DNA of 64,000 nt from Bettongia penicillata ogilbyi (GCA_023548195.1 JAJHZJ010000270.1:62001-126000); one strand, 5' to 3'; shown: positions 1-10,780, counted from the stretch's first letter. Made by a program: numbers and translations. Notes: generated from the sequence alone by a model not told the origin.

Positions 1-1057
1 GTCCTTATCCCCATAGAAAGATTCTATGGTTCTTTCGGCCCTCTTCTTTTTCCTATTCATGATTTTGATTGAGTGTTGTGGCTTCTGGTTCTTTCAGTCA
101 GAAGCTGGAGAACTTTTTGCTGAGCTGATGTGTGAAAAAGCTAAAAGCAGGTATTTGTTTGGTGTTTCCCTGATCAGCCTTGGGTTTAGCTTGTTAAGTG
201 TGGGGGAGGGGTGCTCTGGTCCCAGGAGATTTCCTTAGCTAAATTGAGGCAAAGGCAAGCTCAGGGGCTGGTAATCCCAGCTGCCCTATTGTCTTTCTGA
301 TTCCCCTGGACAGCTGAGGCACGCCTAGATGCTAATGCGTGTTCCCAACCCTCCTGGGTCTCCTCTCCTGGTGGTGAGGCTTGCCTGGGTCCTAGTGCGA
401 GTTTTCTCTGCCCTGGGTCCTCTGTCCTTCAGGTTTACCTCTGCCACCGTATGAGGAATCCCCCTTAGCTATTTTCCTCGTCTCAGGTGTTATGAGACTA
501 TTGGTCTCCTTCTTCTATTTCTACTGATCTGGGATTTTTCTGGGGAGATATTTTATGGTTCTTTCACGGTCATCAAGGGGGAAGGAGAGAGCATTAGCTG
601 ATTACACCGCCATCCTGGCTCCCGGAAGTTCAAGTAAGTGACTCACCGGAGTTTGATCTTCGGGCTGAAGATCCCAGGAGCTGCTGCGCTGATCTCCGGC
701 GCTCTGAGGCTCTCACTGACTCGGTTGGGCTTGTCTCCCGCCCCGGGTGCCGCTCCTCTGGTTCCGCCCGCCACTCAGGTTTCTCGGATCTCCTCCGCTC
801 CACTGCACTGGCCGTGCTGCGCTGGCCACGCTGCGCTGGCCCCGCTGCGCTGTGCGCTGTGGGCTCACCCCCGCGGATCAGATCCTTCCCGTGGACCTTC
901 CAGTTCCACCTGAGCTCCGAATCTGTCACCGTCTGTCTCCCACTCGATTCCGCACCTCCAAAATTTGGTCAGATTCTCCTTTCAGAGGTACCTGGAGAAA
1001 TTTGTCTCAGAGCTCAGGTGAGTAGCTGCTCTCACTCCTCCATCTTGGCTCCGCCCC
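1..1057 (-). mobile_element. LINE-1/HAL1-type 5' UTR, cut by the left window edge
   Basis: Read on the minus strand, the element begins near 1057 with the GGAGCCAAGATGG motif (complement of 1040-1052) seen at the 5' end of HAL1 copies elsewhere in this window, and runs leftward off the edge. A second, slightly decayed form of the same motif lies at 610-622, so the 5' region looks like two promoter-type blocks in tandem (626-1057 and about 1-625). No ORF1 is reached before the edge, so I cannot tell full L1 from HAL1. Short open frames here are low-complexity GC readings and are not genes. Confidence 0.65.
626..1057 (-). promoter_or_regulatory. CpG-rich outer 5' UTR block with YY1-type site
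   Basis: This block is far richer in G+C and CpG than anything around it, and around 812-862 it has short imperfect repeats built on GCTGCGCTGGCC. CpG normally decays fast in methylated transposon DNA, so its retention suggests a fairly young insertion. The complement of 1040-1052 contains AAGATGG, the YY1 core that in primate L1 positions transcription start. That this block drives transcription is inference. Confidence 0.5.
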
Positions 1058-1595
1058 TCCGCACCTGTTACTTTTTGATTGTGGATTCTTAAAAACAAAA
1101 CTTCTTGAAATTATTCATGTATTACTAAAGATCCTTTGTAATGCTCCAGAGTTCAGTCCAGTTAGTACCATGTCATCTGAAAGCAGAAACATTCATAGAG
1201 CCTAGCTATTTATAGGGAACCCTCCTTCTCTTTGCACTTTCCTCCATAGCAGGGCATAGCGCCTCGAGGTGAACATATGTCTCTGCTTTATCCTTTGCTT
1301 CTCAGAGTGGGTCACTGAACAATTTATCTCTGTGGTTATTACTGTGACATAATATTCATGAGAAAAAGAAGGCTTTATGGTCTAACTCTCCACTTGTACA
1401 TCTCTCAATATGCAACTACCTCGATCTGCCCAGATCTCTTTCTCTCATTCTCTGTTCCCACGTGTTCCTGTTGATGGAGGGAAAGCTGGATGGAGAGAAA
1501 GGGTGAGCTACACCCAAAGAACGTCAGAGCCAGGAGGGCCTTTGGGCCTCAACCAGACCCAACTCCTTAATTCAATTCAAAACTTGTGTGAAGTG
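1058..1595. other. No recognisable feature
   Basis: Mixed-composition DNA immediately upstream (sense direction) of the LINE 5' end. Nothing here matches the repeat motifs I recognise and the one 62-codon frame (1410-1598) has no gene-like context. Confidence 0.4.
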
Positions 1596-1660
1596 TGAGT
1601 GCTCGGCAAAATGTTTGGCACATAGTAAGAGCTTAATAACTATTTGATGACTTTACTGCT
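1596..1660 (+). repeat. L2 3' tail fragment
   Basis: Contains the L2-terminal phrase GGCACATAGTAAGAGCTTAATAA in diverged form. Such tails recur throughout this window. Confidence 0.4.
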
Positions 1661-1740
1661 GTATCGGTAAGGCACTGTTCTAGATTCTGGAGAGACAAAT
1701 ATCAAAGCGAGTCTTGCACTCAAGGAAGGGAATAAGTACT

Positions 1741-1965
1741 TAGATCATATCTGCTATGTGCCAAGGCTGTGCTAAGTGCATTATAAATCTTATCTCATTT
1801 GATTCTCACAACACCTTTGAAAAGTAGATGCTAAGATTATTCACATTTTACGGTCAGCTGAAGTTAAGTGACTTGCCCAGGGCTACACAGTTAGTAATTA
1901 TCTGAGGTTTTTGAATTCAGATCTTCCTGACTCTGGAAGCAACACTGTGCACTATGGCACCCCCA
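1741..1965 (-). repeat. MIR-type SINE
   Basis: Shows in order the minus-orientation MIR landmarks: TTATCTCATTTGATTCTCAC, a degraded fraction-of-Pol III core, GTGACTTGCCCAGGG and CTACACAGTTAGTAA, then the tRNA-like head ending near a decayed 'ATGGCACCCC'. Diverged, hence old. Confidence 0.6.
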
Positions 1966-2119
1966 GCTGTCAGAAAGTCAAGGTGCTTTCATTCTAAAGG
2001 GGAGATCCAATATCTACAGTCTCCTATATACTGTGTATTTATTCACCAGTCAATAAGCATTCACTGAGTGCTTATTGTATGCCAGGCACTAAAATATGAA
2101 GAGTGTTTTCCTCTTGTCT

Positions 2120-2185
2120 ATGTATCTACCTGTATGGCCTTGGGCAAATCATTTCACTCACCTGAGTTTCAGTTTTGTTGGATTT
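2120..2185 (+). repeat. MIR-type SINE fragment
   Basis: Carries CCTTGGGCAAATCATTTCAC and CTGAGTTTCAGTTT, the middle of a plus-oriented MIR-like SINE. The SINE at 2192-2404 cuts it off. Confidence 0.45.
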
Positions 2186-2191
2186 TTTTTA

Positions 2192-2404
2192 ATTCATTTC
2201 TGACTTCCATGACCTCATTTGGGGTTTTCTTGGCAAAGATAATAATGTGGTTTGCCATTTCCTTATCCAGTTCATTTTATAGATGAGCAAACTGGAGCAA
2301 ACAGAGTGAGGTGATTTGCCCAGCAACACACAGCTGGTAAGTTCCTGAGGCTGGATTTGAATTCAGGAAGATGAGTCCTGGTGCTCTAACCATTGTACCA
2401 CCAA
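2192..2404 (-). mobile_element. tRNA-headed marsupial SINE (WSINE1/MAR-like)
   Basis: Minus-orientation copy: TGACCTCATTTGGGGTTTTC, then GGTTTGCCATTTCC, CCAGTTCATTTTATAGATGAG, a 'CCCAGCAACACACAGCTGGTAAG' degenerate core, and the tRNA-like head ending near CCATTGTACCACC. These landmarks define the commonest SINE here. Its sense tail is the AGTCAGACACAACTGAA type. The family name is my best match. Confidence 0.7.
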
Positions 2405-2789
2405 GAAGTCAGAAGAATAAGTAACTGAGTCAAAAGGCCTGAGTCCCAATCCTTTGCTCTAAGCCACCAGTTTTAAATTCCTCAGTAGCAATGGATGAGT
2501 ACCACAGTGGAGGAAAACCTAGCCTAGGAAATTCTAGCCTGCAACTCCAGGAGTTTAAAAAAAGTGACACATTGTAAGGCTTAGGAAAAGCTTAGCACTC
2601 AGGTTTTATTTGCTCCTCCAGCTACAACCGACACTGAGCTTGTTCCAAGATGCTGCCAAGAACTATCAGAGAGCCTGCCTTTCTCTGGAAGACCTCAGGG
2701 CTGGAAGGACCCACGGTTTCCAAGTTCTCTTACCACCTCTAGATATGGACCGTGGACAATTCTTGTTTCTAGTAGTGCACTTGTTGCAG

Positions 2790-3270
2790 GAAATTAAGAG
2801 TCCAAGCACTGGAAAGGCCCTCGGGGTCTGTAGTCCAACCCATACCTGAATAAGAATCCCTTCTATCATATCCCAGACAAGTGGCCAGTTAGCCCTTGCT
2901 AGAAGATCTCCAGGCCGGAGACATCCATGACTTCTCTGAGGTGGCTGTGCCCACCTTTGGGCAGTTCTAATACCTATTAGGAAGTATTTTCCTCAGCTGG
3001 AGTTTACACCTGCCTCTCAACAGCTTTCACTGCCAGCTCCAGGACCAAGCTGAAGGAAGCTAAACCCCTTTTCTCTATGGTAATCCTTTAGATACTTGAC
3101 ATCAGCTCCCAGGGCCCCTGTTACATCTTATGATCTCGCCAAGGACATCTCTATTTCCCTCAGCAGATGTCTCAGAGGTCTGGAGCTGACATCCTCTTTC
3201 TCCTCTGCATTCTATCCATTTGTCAGTGTCTTCCCCAGAACACAGTGCCCAGAGCTAAACATAACTGGCC
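2790..3270 (+). repeat. CR1/L3 3' UTR fragment
   Basis: Contains the sequence of landmarks typical of mammalian L3/CR1 3' ends: CAAGTGGCCAGTTAGCC, TTGCTAGAAGATCTCCAGG, GGCAGTTCTAATACCTATTAG, and later TCAGTGTCTTCCCCAGAACA and CAGTGCCCAGAGCTAAACA. Heavily diverged, without a readable reading frame. Confidence 0.6.
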
Positions 3271-3274
3271 TTTA

Positions 3275-3625
3275 AAAGTGGGGCTTCCTGAGGGCAGGAA
3301 CGGTTCCACTTTTGTCTATGTGCCCCCAAACCTCAGTGCCCAGCACATGCTTCCTTGTTACTGTTCAGTGGCGTCCAGCTTTTCATGACCCCATTTGTGG
3401 TTTGTTTTTATTCTTTGGCAAAGATACTAAAGTGATTTGCCATTTCCTCCTCCAATTCATTTTACAGATGAGGAAACTGAGGCAAACAGGGTCAGGTGAC
3501 TTGCCCAGGGTCACACAGCTAGTAATTATCTGAAACCAGATTTGAACTCAGGAAGAGGAGTCTTCCTGTCTCCAGACTCAGTATTGGTACATAATAAGTG
3601 CTTACTAAATGTTTGTTGACTAACC
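3275..3625 (+). repeat. L2 3' tail interrupted by a SINE
   Basis: TTCCTGAGGGCAGGAAC and CCCAGCACATG before about 3350 rejoin GTACATAATAAGTGCTTAC after about 3585. Together they read as one L2 3' end opened by the SINE at 3352-3585. Confidence 0.55.
3352..3585 (-). mobile_element. tRNA-headed marsupial SINE inserted in an L2 tail
   Basis: Minus-oriented: TTTTCATGACCCCATTTGTGG, GATTTGCCATTTCC, TTTTACAGATGAGGAAACTG, GTGACTTGCCCAGGGTCACA, AGGAAGAGGAGTCTTCCTG. The head is 5'-truncated. It lies between two halves of an L2 end, so it is younger than that L2. Confidence 0.7.
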
Positions 3626-3814
3626 AGCTGATACACTTCAGGGGATAGTAGGATTATAATTTCTTTTTCTCTGGTCACTGTTTTTTATTTATTTTTTTCA
3701 GGGGGAGCAGGTCTGGACCTGTAAAATTTCGTTAGTGCAGAGGATACCCAGTGAGGAAACTCCCTTTATCAGTGCTTAACCTCTTAAACAACCACTTAGT
3801 AGTTTCTCATAGAC

Positions 3815-3950
3815 TTAGATGGTTGCTTTGGGGACTAAGAGATTAAGTTACTTTCCCTAAATCACATAGTTAATTTATTGTCAGAGGCAGAACTTGAATC
3901 CAGCTCTCTCTCAATCTCTACTCTGCCTTATTGCCTCTGATCTACACACT
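3815..3950 (-). repeat. MIR/THER1-type fragment
   Basis: AAGTTACTTTCCCTAAATCAC, CAGAGGCAGAACTTGAATCC and CTCTGCCTTATTGCCTC follow the minus-strand MIR/THER1 order. Confidence 0.45.
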
Positions 3951-5030
3951 ATGTATGCTTTCCTTCATGGAGTCTGGCCACATTAGCTTTCTTCAGGTGA
4001 GGTAGAGGGGTGAGAAGGAGGTTTCCATGTCGTGCTCTTAACTCATGTTAAACTTACTATCCATTAAATCTCTTAGATCTTTCTTCCCATAAATGTAAAA
4101 TGGCCTTCAAAAAATAGACATGGTCTACTTCGGGGAACGCTTCAATCCTGACTTACTCGGGGACAATTTGCCAGATCTTTTTTTTATTATTCTTTATTGA
4201 AAGAAATGCTCATTGGTTTAAGAAAGAAAATCAATCTATTCAAGGAGGAAGCTGGTATTAAAACCAAAACATATCAACAAAAGTCAATTTTTAAAAGAAA
4301 AAAAATTAAATGAAAGTGTATTCCTTACTGTCTAGTCTGTCAGCTAAGAGAGGAGGGCTCAGGTACAGCCAGTCCTTACATTCTTTCCTTGGGGTTTTAA
4401 TTCCCTTCTTTGCAAACGTGGTTCCCAGACCTCCTAAAGAACCATCTGTTAGAGTGGGACCAACCCAGGCTGAGATTTCGACACATTATATATGGTGTTC
4501 TGGTGGGTCTGGAATATAAACCTGGTGAGTTGCCTTTGTGTTATATATGTATTTTAGAGTCTGTAATCATATTTCATTAAGAAATCTGAGCTAGGTGAAG
4601 GGTTGTGTTTCCAACTGTGTTTCTGGGCAGGTGACCAGCTGTAGGACAGGAAGGAAGGAAAATGTAAATAGTTAATGTAATCTAACAGATCAGCCTTGCT
4701 TAAATAGATATTTAATAGTTCTGTTGGAGTTTGGCTCTCCTGTTTCCTCTTCTGCGCTTCTCTGGTCTTTGTCTGCCTTGATCTTTAGTCATCAGCAAAG
4801 TCTGAAAATAGTTTCAACAAAAGCCAATGGGAAACAAGGGCCATGAGGGATGAGCTGAGTTTTCCTGGGTCCCAGAACTAGAACTAGAATCCCAACTCTT
4901 TTCAAGGCAACAATCAAAGGTCTTTCCTCCAAAAGGCTGCATGGTATCATGCAAAGTAGACCAGATCTCAATTAGGGGAATGTAGTTGAAATTCTACACC
5001 TGTTTTTTTATTTCAAATTTGCTTCTACAT
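3951..5030. other. No recognisable feature (3.95-5.03 kb)
   Basis: Unremarkable AT-biased DNA with a poly(T)/poly(A) stretch at about 4180-4310. The longest frame (69 codons at 4310-4519) has no domain, coding signature or splice context that I can support. Confidence 0.4.
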
Positions 5031-5054
5031 ATATAGATTATCTCCCATGGTGGA

Positions 5055-5375
5055 ATGTAATCCCCTTGAAGGCAGCAGATGTTTCATTTCTGTCTTAGAG
5101 AGGAGAGTCTAGGTAAGCCACTTCAACTTTCTTGGCACTAGGCATCTTTCTGATGCTATACATAGAAGAGAAAATGTTGATTCAGTCCCCTGGGAGCTCC
5201 CAATACCAGGGAAAGCACAAGTGGAGTCCTCATTCTTATTCTATATCCAAGATTCAGTCCTGTGCCAAACAGGGGTGGGGAACCTTAGGCCTTAAAGCCA
5301 CAAGGCCAAATGTTCCCCACCCCTGGCAAGAACATAGTCAACACTAATAAATGCTAATTGATTGACTGATAGACT
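5055..5375 (+). repeat. L2 tail pieces around a small palindrome
   Basis: TCCCCTTGAAGGCAGCAGATG (about 5060) and, after the palindrome at 5270-5325, ACATAGTCAACACTAATAAATGC with GATTGACTGATAGACTGA are L2-tail-like. The palindrome appears to sit inside the second of these. Confidence 0.4.
5270..5325. mobile_element. 56-bp palindromic hAT-type MITE remnant
   Basis: The first 24 bases and the reverse complement of the last 24 agree at about 22 positions, both beginning CAGGGGTGGGGAAC and both reaching GGCCTT. The same termini bound the fold-back MITE at 60337-60536. This copy has almost no interior, so it is a hairpin of two inverted termini. An exact 8-bp target duplication is not present. Confidence 0.6.
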
Positions 5376-6366
5376 GAGTTGGTCTCAATTTTCTACTTTG
5401 TAAAATGATAATCAATCAAGGTCTCTAAGTTCCCTTCCATCCTTTGATTTCTACAAGTCTACAATCTATAACATGGGCTTTGGGGATATGAAAAGGAATA
5501 CTAAAAACACACACACATATGAACTTCTCATAGCAAATAGTAGTGGTGTGATTTACATTAGCCCATAGCCCTGAATGCTGTCATTGGCCTTTGTGGATAA
5601 AAAAATAGACTACTTTTTTTTAGGTCAGTTTCTATTACACATAATTTAACAAGAAATAAATGGGGACCTAGCTGATAAAAAGAAAAAAAATACAAGGGTA
5701 GAGGTGGAGCCTGGGTGACCACCTGCACTTTCCATGTATACAGGAGAAGGCAGGGGAAAGATTGTGGCAGGGATTTTCTTCACCCCAAGTACAGACAGGT
5801 CTCTAAACCACGTCATTTCCCAGAGGCCAAAAAAACCTCTAATGGGAGGCAGGTGAGAAGCCCACCTGCAGTCTGTCTGGTAGATGCCATTAAACAGTGG
5901 CCTGGACAGTCTGGAAAAGGGAAAGTCTGTTCAGCTACTGACTTGGGAAAGCAATCTGTGGTCAGAGCCTGTTCTCCATCTCCCTCCCCCTCAAAGTGAG
6001 GCAGGCCTCAGATTCAACACAGGAGTGGAGGTCTTTGAAACTAAATTGATTTACATCTGTCAAACCACTTAGGGGCAACTTCACCTGATATAAACTTGGA
6101 AGATGTATTTGGCCTTCCTCCCAGCTCTGCCTTGGGCTAGCCTTGTTGAGAGGTGGTCTAGTCTGTGGGGTTTTCTCCACCTATTAGCCTGTGCGTCACT
6201 CTCCTCTACTCTTTGGCATCTTCCTCCAAGGACACAGTGCCTTCATACTGCCCTAGGGTACTTAGGTCTACCCATTCAACTCCCTTACTTTCCCCACCAG
6301 AATTTGTTGTTGCTCTGAGACAAATTCCTCTAGGATCCTGATACCAGCTGGAAGAGGTTAATTAAT
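5376..6366. other. Mostly unassigned DNA
   Basis: About 5390-5475 resembles the 3' part of a plus-oriented THER1/MIR SINE (AAAATGATAATCAATC...CTCTAAGTTCCCTTCC). The rest, including overlapping 60-94-codon frames around 5715-6318 on both strands, shows no domain or consistent gene structure. Confidence 0.4.
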
Positions 6367-6600
6367 AATAGTTCACATTTGATAGTGCTCATTTATGAAA
6401 TGTTTAATAGATGATGTTTCATTCGGTCCACACAACAACCCTATGAGGTAGGTGATATGAATATCCTCATTTTAGGAATGAGAAAACTGAGGCTGAAAAT
6501 GATCAAGTGACTTGCCCAGGGTCATACAGCTAGAAGATGTCTAAAGCAGGATTTAAATGCAAGTCTAACATTCTATCTACTACACTAATTGCCAATAAAA
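6367..6600 (-). repeat. MIR-type SINE
   Basis: Begins with AATAATAGTTCACATTTGAT, continues ACAACAACCCTATGAGGTAG and GAGAAAACTGAGGCTGAAAA, then GTGACTTGCCCAGGGTCATA and the tRNA-like head region ending near CTACACTAATTGCC. A near full-length minus-oriented copy. Confidence 0.65.
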
Positions 6601-6789
6601 TAATTTCATCTCCATGGCTGCTTGGTGATCTTGGATTCTGGACTTTCTACACTTGTCCTGGCCTAATTTCTGCTTGTCCAAATCAAAGCAGTACTTAAGA
6701 CAGAGAGGAATAATTTGAAGGTCAGAGGTTGAAGGCCAGAGAGAGGACCTTTTTAAAAGTCACTGTTCACCAGAGTAAATAGAAACTGA

Positions 6790-7370
6790 CATACCTGAGA
6801 GTAGCATTTATTAAGAAATCCACCACTGTCCTTGGTGCTGGGGGTAATACTAGTGAAGAAATAGGACACGATATGAATAGATAAACAGATAGAAGATACA
6901 TAAAAATTCATTTTGGTGGAGAAGAGGTCCAGAAAAGGCACTTAGGTTAGATCTTGAAGGGAATTAGGGATTTGGAGAAGAGAAAACACATTTCAGGCAT
7001 GAGAAAAAGCCTAGGCAAAGGTATGGAGGTAGGAAATAAAAATTCTTGCATAAGAAACGAGACATACCAGTTTGTTTGCAACTTAGAGTGCAAGAGGAGA
7101 AATAATGGAAAATCATTCTGAAAGAAGAGATTATAGCCGGATTGCAAAAGAGCTTTAAATGTCACAGAATTTACACTTTACCCTAAAGGCAATATGGGGC
7201 CACTGAAATTTGAAAATCTCTTCCAAGTATTGGATTCTGATTGATCAATCATCAATAAACATTTCTTGAGTTCTTACTCTATGCCAGGCACTATGTTAAG
7301 CTCTAGGAATACAAAAAGAGGGAAAAGACAGCCTTTGCCCTAACAGAGCTTACAATCTAATGGATTAAAT
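6790..7370. repeat. Ancient interspersed repeat pieces of uncertain family
   Basis: Two stretches carry phrases common to a mammal-wide old repeat: AGCATTTATTAAG...GTGCTGGGGG near 6806-6845, and AATAAACATTTCTTGAG...TGCCAGGCACT...GAGCTTACAATCTAATGG at 7253-7362. Between them, TTGAAGGGAATTAGGG...GCAATATGGGGCCACTGAA is typical of the body of such repeats. I could not settle the family by eye. Confidence 0.4.
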
Positions 7371-7394
7371 GAGCAGATGAGTCCATGTGACCAT

Positions 7395-7580
7395 CAAATA
7401 TAGTTTTAGAGTCAGAAGGGATTTCAAAGGCCATTAAGCCCAACCCCTTCATTTTACAGATGATGAAACTAAGGTTCAGAGGGGTTACCTAAGGTTATGA
7501 AGCAGGTGGCTGATGTGAGATTTGAACTCAGGTTTTTCTGCCTCAGAGTTCAGCATCCTATTTCCTATCCCTTCAGGAAA
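7395..7580 (-). repeat. THER1/MIR-type SINE
   Basis: TTTAGAGTCAGAAGGGATTTC, GGCCATTAAGCCCAACCCC, TTCATTTTACAGATGATGAA, GTTACCTAAGGTTATGAAGC and ATTTGAACTCAGGTTTTTC follow the minus-strand THER1 order closely. Confidence 0.6.
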
Positions 7581-7849
7581 TCCTTCTGTTTCTCCAAGGC
7601 TGAGAGAGATTTCCTGGGAAGTCTCTGCTTGCCAGTATATTTACCATGTGAGTTCCATGTGCTGGGTCATGTAGGTATACTTCAAAGACCCTACAGAGGT
7701 ATCAATGACTTTACAAAGACAGTCTGATGGATCCATTTGAAGAAGGAAGTGCCATCTTTCTCAATCATATCTTATGTGTTGCCTAATGGTTGCAACAGGG
7801 ACCCAGGAGGCAGTGTGTCTGCCAGAAGTCCAGGCTGGAAAATCAGCAT

Positions 7850-8100
7850 AATCCTATTCTTCAGAACAAATGAAAGAAGCTTTGTATACATTCAAGGCAT
7901 AATAACTATTATGGATAAGCTGAAGGAACTGGGGGTGGGTAGCCTGGAGGACAGAAGACTTAGGAGGGACCTGATCACTGTCTTCAAGTGCTGGGAGAGT
8001 CTGTCACAGGGAAGAGGGATTGGACTTGTCCCATTTGACTCCAGGGGATGACGAATGGAGCGATGGGGAGAAGTGCTGAGAGAGACCAGATTTTAGCTCA
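7850..8100 (-). repeat. CR1/L3 3' UTR fragment
   Basis: Complement of a CR1/L3 end: CTGAAGGAACTGGGGGTGG, AGCCTGGAGGACAGAAGACT, GGGACCTGATCACTGTCTTC, AGAGGGATTGGACTTGTCC. The 104-codon frame at 7737-8051 lies mostly in this repeat and is not a gene. Confidence 0.6.
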
Positions 8101-8281
8101 GTGCAAGATGAAAAGAAAAGGAAAAAAAAGAAACAAATCTCCTAAGGACTAGAGAGCTTTACTCATTTTTGCTTTGGTTGTTTCATTTATTCAATTTTAA
8201 GGAAAAGTTTAATAGAACAAATGACTACAAGTACTATGGAGTGACAGATGGAGTGTATGAAGTCGTCCCATCTCTGATAAA

Positions 8282-8285
<4 letters not shown>

Positions 8286-8312
<27 letters not shown>
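8286..8312. repeat. (TG)n microsatellite
   Basis: About 13 uninterrupted TG units. Confidence 0.9.
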
Positions 8313-8814
8313 ACCCTGGGGCACCTCCCCCAGCCTCCCATGTAAGTGGCAAAGAAGAGGGAAACCTCCATGAGGAGTGATAATTTCCTCTTCTGAGAGT
8401 TCTGTATTATCAGTGAAATAACCAGTTCAGGACTTCTTTCTAATAACAGCCAACATTCACATAAAATAAGGGCTTTTTATGTCCTGGACCCCTTGAAAGC
8501 AATCTGGTGGAGCCTGTGTCTGGCTTTTCAGAACTAATTTTATGCATAAAGTGCATAAAATAATAAATATAAAATAAGTCATGATAATGATAAATAATAA
8601 AATTCATAGACCAAGGAAACGAACTATATTGAAGTAAAGATGGGTTTTTTACCATCCAAGTTCATAGTCTCCCTGAAATTAATCTATAGATCTCAGGTTA
8701 AGAATCCTTGGGCTAAAGCATCTCCAATGTGGCTTGCAGCCCTAGAGTTGTGTTCCTAAATTGAGCTCCCCTTCTACACAAACAGCCTTCTCACACCTGA
8801 AGGTGGTCATTCCA
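8313..8814. other. No clear feature
   Basis: AT-rich with short runs such as AATAATAAATATAAAATAAG at about 8560. No repeat family or gene recognised. Confidence 0.4.
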
Positions 8815-8970
8815 GCCCCCTCCATTTATAGGCAGAGAAACTAAGATGTGGGATGAAAAAAAGCTTGCTCATGGTCATACCAGTGAGCAACAGAGACCAG
8901 ATTTATACCTACATCCTTGAATTCCAACCTCAGGATCCTTCCCAACACTCTACACTAGCACCTCACTAAG
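8815..8970 (-). repeat. MIR/THER1-type fragment
   Basis: CCATTTATAGGCAGAGAAACT, GCTCATGGTCATACCAGTGAGC and CCAACACTCTACACTAGCACC are decayed minus-orientation MIR/THER1 landmarks. Confidence 0.45.
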
Positions 8971-9940
8971 TCTATGCATTTTCTGAGTGGGTGTCTATCT
9001 ACACTAAGTGGAAATTCCTCATTAGAGGAATGCTATATCATCAATATTAGGCAAGTAAGAAGTTATTTTAGTCTAGTTAGTAAAGACAGATAGACATTTG
9101 CTACTGACCTTGGTTCTATCAATACCCAACTGGCTACAGAAATACTTTCCCTTTCTGGGTCTCCATTCGAATTGTCTTCCCCTACTTTGGGGGCACAGGC
9201 CAAAACAGATCCTCAGATTTTTACTGGTGTACGATCTCAAACAATAGCCTCCTAAGTGACCTTCACTAATCTCTAATTTCCTTAGGTAGCCCAGAAAATC
9301 TAGACTCTTAAAGTAATACCTAGACATCAAAAAAAAGACCCAGATTCCATACCATTGAATAAAAGTGAGTCGTAATTCCTTGAGCAGGGCCTGGTGAATC
9401 TTCAGTGGCTTTTGATCATTGTTCTTAGAGAAAGGCCTGTTAAAACATTTTATATATTTATTTTAAAAACCTCACTTTGCAGGGGAGATAAATCAACTGT
9501 TAAAAACAATCATCTGAAGACCAACTTGGCAAGCAAAGTCTCAGAAAGAAGCTCAAGTTACTTTATTTTCCATTCTCTCACTTTAAAACAAACAGGTTTA
9601 TCCTTTTAGGATATTCTTTTAAGGTCAGCAAGCTCACTGGGATTTAAACCATGGCACTTAGCCCACATAAGTTCAGCGCATGATCTAATGATGTTTGGTA
9701 TTTTAAAAGAACAAAAGCGGGGAGAGTGGGGAAGAGAAAGAATTGGCCTAGATAGGATGTTTTCAAAGTTGACCTCAATACAAAGATGTTTTCCAAAAGT
9801 TTCTTCGGAGGCTCAGAAGATGGCCAACATTGTTCAAAGTTCCCTTTGTGTTGATGATAATGGGTGAGACAGATCTGCCTAGAACAGAGACTTTTCTTCT
9901 TTTCATCATTTGCCCAAAGATCAAAAGAGATAATGTTTGT
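8971..9940. other. No recognisable feature
   Basis: No repeat motif that I recognise. The minus-strand frame of 154 codons (9644-10108) covers part of it, but it extends through an L2-type tail (9948-9995) and has no domain; it is discussed among the rejected items. Confidence 0.35.
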
Positions 9941-9944
9941 AAAA

Positions 9945-10150
9945 CGCATAGTTTGGTGCCTGACACACAGTAGGCACTCAATAAATGTTTTTTTTTTCCT
10001 TCGAGAGACCATCTCCAGACTTTCCACAGTTTGAAAGTCAAGTTTTCCTCTGTTTATCTGTACAAATCCCCTCAAAAGATTGTGGTAAATCAGTGGGACA
10101 GTCAACAAGCATTTATTAAGAGGTTAGTACATGTCAGGCATTGTGTTCAG
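9945..10150 (+). repeat. L2-type tails
   Basis: GCCTGACACACAGTAGGCAC and TCAATAAATGTTTTTTTT (9958-9999) form an L2 3' end with A/T tail. CAACAAGCATTTATTAAGAGG...GTCAGGCATTGTG (10104-10147) begins a second old repeat, cut by the microsatellite that follows. Confidence 0.45.
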
Positions 10151-10195
10151 CTATGCACATATAATATGTAAAACAGTGTACATACAACACATAAA

Positions 10196-10350
10196 TATAT
10201 ATGTGTTTATGTGTGTGCATGTTCGCATTGTGCATGTGTGTATGTGTGTGTGTATTGTGTGCATGTGTGTTTGTGGGTGTGTATTGTTTGTGCATGTGCG
10301 TGTGTGCATATATGTGTGTATGTGTGCACGTGTATGTGTGCATGTGTGTG

Positions 10351-10389
<39 letters not shown>
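10196..10389. repeat. TG-rich microsatellite (about 190 bp)
   Basis: Interrupted (TG)n with CATG/TATG variants, ending in a pure TG run of about 18 units at 10351-10388. Overlapping open frames on both strands here (Cys/Val on plus, Thr/His on minus) are artefacts of the dinucleotide repeat. Such alternating purine-pyrimidine tracts can form Z-DNA. Confidence 0.9.
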
Positions 10390-10780
10390 TCAATGGAAGG
10401 TGATCTCAGAGGAAAGTCTAGGAAGAAGAAGACAAAGAGAACAAAGGACTCTACATAGTGTTTTTCCAACCTGAAAACATGTTATAGGAATGTTAGATGT
10501 TGGGGCTTATTATTCAGTAATAGAATTTCCTCTTTTTAAAAAGTAGGAACACAACTTACTAAAAGAAGACAGAGAGAGACAGGAGGATAAACCTTTCTCC
10601 CACTCGGCATTTAATTAACAGCAGGGTTAAGCTGCAGAAAAGAGAGATCTTGGAAGACATAACCTTAGAGTTCTCTGAAGGTGATATTCTATATGGAGCT
10701 GACGGCTTTGTCTGAAGAAAATCCTAGGGGTGATTGGCAGTGTGCCCTTCGTCCCCACCAGAGCTCATGGGAAGAATGTC
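10390..10780. other. No recognisable feature
   Basis: Unassigned DNA between the TG repeat and a TCTG-rich simple repeat. No gene or repeat family recognised. Confidence 0.35.

Noticed and set aside
7737..8051. 104-codon frame with gene-like composition
   Set aside because: It covers the complement of a CR1/L3 3' UTR.
8286..8312. CRISPR-like or other ordered array from the many short repeats in the window
   Set aside because: Repeats are microsatellites or dispersed SINEs. There is no regular spacer pattern, and the sequence is vertebrate.
9644..10108. 154-codon minus-strand open frame as a possible gene
   Set aside because: It runs through an L2-type tail and its poly(T), has no domain, and there is no sign of exon structure.
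10131..10474. Overlapping Cys/Val-rich and Thr/His-rich frames up to 111 codons
   Set aside because: All are translations of the TG/CA microsatellite.
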